Assembly: GCF_018881905.1 (NCBI RefSeq)
Contig: NZ_JACVPM010000004.1
Coordinates: 1-64,000 of the forward strand
Length of the DNA: 64,000 bases
Direction: 5' to 3'
Origin: Polynucleobacter sp. MG-27-Goln-C1
GTDB taxonomy: Bacteria > Pseudomonadota > Gammaproteobacteria > Burkholderiales > Burkholderiaceae
Part shown: in pieces, positions 63,602 to 64,000 of the stretch
Layout: each line of letters starts with the position of its first letter
Numbering within the stretch: position 1 is the first letter of the stretch
The notes under the pieces: model-generated
Database searches by the model: none
Seen by the model: the letters and a program-made list of their open reading frames with translations, nothing else
Told to the model about the DNA's origin: nothing
Translations under genes and position numbers: made by a program

Positions 63602-64000
63602 ATGGAACTTATGCGAATCGAACCTCAAACCATCACCCATCTCCAAGAATGGCTCGGCAAAACCGAGACTCTTCAAGACATCGTCACTGCGGCACCTGTC
63701 AGAGCTCTCTCGGCAACGCTCGATAGACCCGATCCTGCTCCGAATGACGGAACTTTTCTTCCGGAGTTGTGGCATTGGCTTTATTTCTTACCGTGCGCCC
63801 TTCAATCTGAAATCGGTCCTGATGGTCACCCTAAGCGTGGCGGATTTTTACCGCCCGTTCCGCTGCCACGTCGAATGTGGGCTGGCAGTCGAGTTCAATG
63901 GCTAGCGCCTCTTTCTGTAGGCGATGAAATCGAACGCGTCTCTAGAATTGAATCCGTTACGCACAAAGCAGGTCGCACTGGTGATCTCATCTTCGTATTA
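63602..64000 (+). CDS. FAS1-like/MaoC-type dehydratase, N-terminal part
   Basis: A reading frame that is open to the right edge of the window (about 130 residues seen). The sequence MRIEPQTITHLQEWLGKTE, GTFLPELWHWLYFLP, GGFLPPVPLPRRMWAGSRV and APLSVGDEIERVSRIESV matches the N-terminal hot-dog domain of the HTD2/mesaconyl-CoA hydratase-like family. These are enoyl-CoA hydratases for branched or C4/C5 dicarboxylic acyl-CoA. In-frame ATGs lie at 63602 and 63611. It follows chrA after 31 bases. The rest of the gene and its partner are outside. Confidence 0.85.
   Translation, partial: MELMRIEPQTITHLQEWLGKTETLQDIVTAAPVRALSATLDRPDPAPNDGTFLPELWHWLYFLPCALQSEIGPDGHPKRGGFLPPVPLPRRMWAGSRVQWLAPLSVGDEIERVSRIESVTHKAGRTGDLIFVL

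Noticed and set aside
18151-63775. Many open frames of 60-150 codons antisense to or within infB, nusA, typA, tex, rluB and others
   Set aside because: They are shadows of real genes in other frames with no starts, motifs or composition of their own.

Overview
This window looks like a stretch of a Polynucleobacter-type chromosome (Burkholderiaceae, Betaproteobacteria). The evidence is moderate-to-low GC, betaproteobacterial gene order in the rimP-nusA-infB-rbfA-truB-typA block, the scpB-rluB and yejABEF blocks, and close protein similarity to Burkholderiales families. The genus is an inference from memory of family sequences; no search was run. There are no insertion sequences, phage genes or CRISPR arrays. 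Accessory content is limited to two toxin-antitoxin modules, an arsenic operon and several signalling genes.

Layout. 1-4.4 kb: the 5' half of a tRNA-Leu at the edge, a penicillin-acylase family hydrolase, two small exported proteins and purU. 4.4-9.2 kb: one tight minus-strand operon that runs from a periplasmic molybdenum hydroxylase pair (2Fe-2S subunit, then Tat-exported Mo subunit) straight into soxX-soxY-soxZ-soxA, with no soxB or soxCD. 9.3-13.2 kb: CidA/LrgA and LrgB membrane proteins, an orphan tricarboxylate-transporter binding protein and a gamma-glutamyltransferase. 13.2-15.9 kb: a MazE/MazF-like module, a PIF1-like helicase and a membrane-anchored SUMF1-fold protein.

16-31.5 kb is the most distinctive part: a cellulose locus set among cyclic-di-GMP enzymes. 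A GGDEF/HD-GYP pair sits on one side. bcsZ and bcsG (phosphoethanolamine transferase) read rightward. Facing them is a long operon: GAF-HD-GYP, GGDEF, dgkA, a degenerate cyclase-like membrane protein, bcsA with two PilZ domains, bcsC and a small TPR protein. No bcsB is present. The likely logic is that local c-di-GMP turnover controls BcsA, BcsC exports the glucan, BcsZ trims it, BcsG decorates it with phosphoethanolamine taken from phosphatidylethanolamine, and DgkA recycles the diacylglycerol left behind.

31.6-40.7 kb: an alanine-rich coiled-coil protein, tRNA-His, dusA, another GGDEF protein with a small partner, a pseudouridine synthase, a TauE/SafE permease, a universal stress protein, arsR-arsC-acr3 and a Phd/PIN toxin-antitoxin pair. 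40.7-53.8 kb: core information genes (tex, typA, truB, rbfA, infB, nusA, rimP, rluB, scpB). The rimP-nusA-infB operon is preceded by a structured leader that ends in an intrinsic terminator. 54-64 kb: a patatin-like lipoprotein, an NlpC/P60 protein that has lost its catalytic cysteine, the yejABEF peptide/microcin-type ABC importer, fabI, chrA and the start of a MaoC/FAS1-like dehydratase cut by the right edge.
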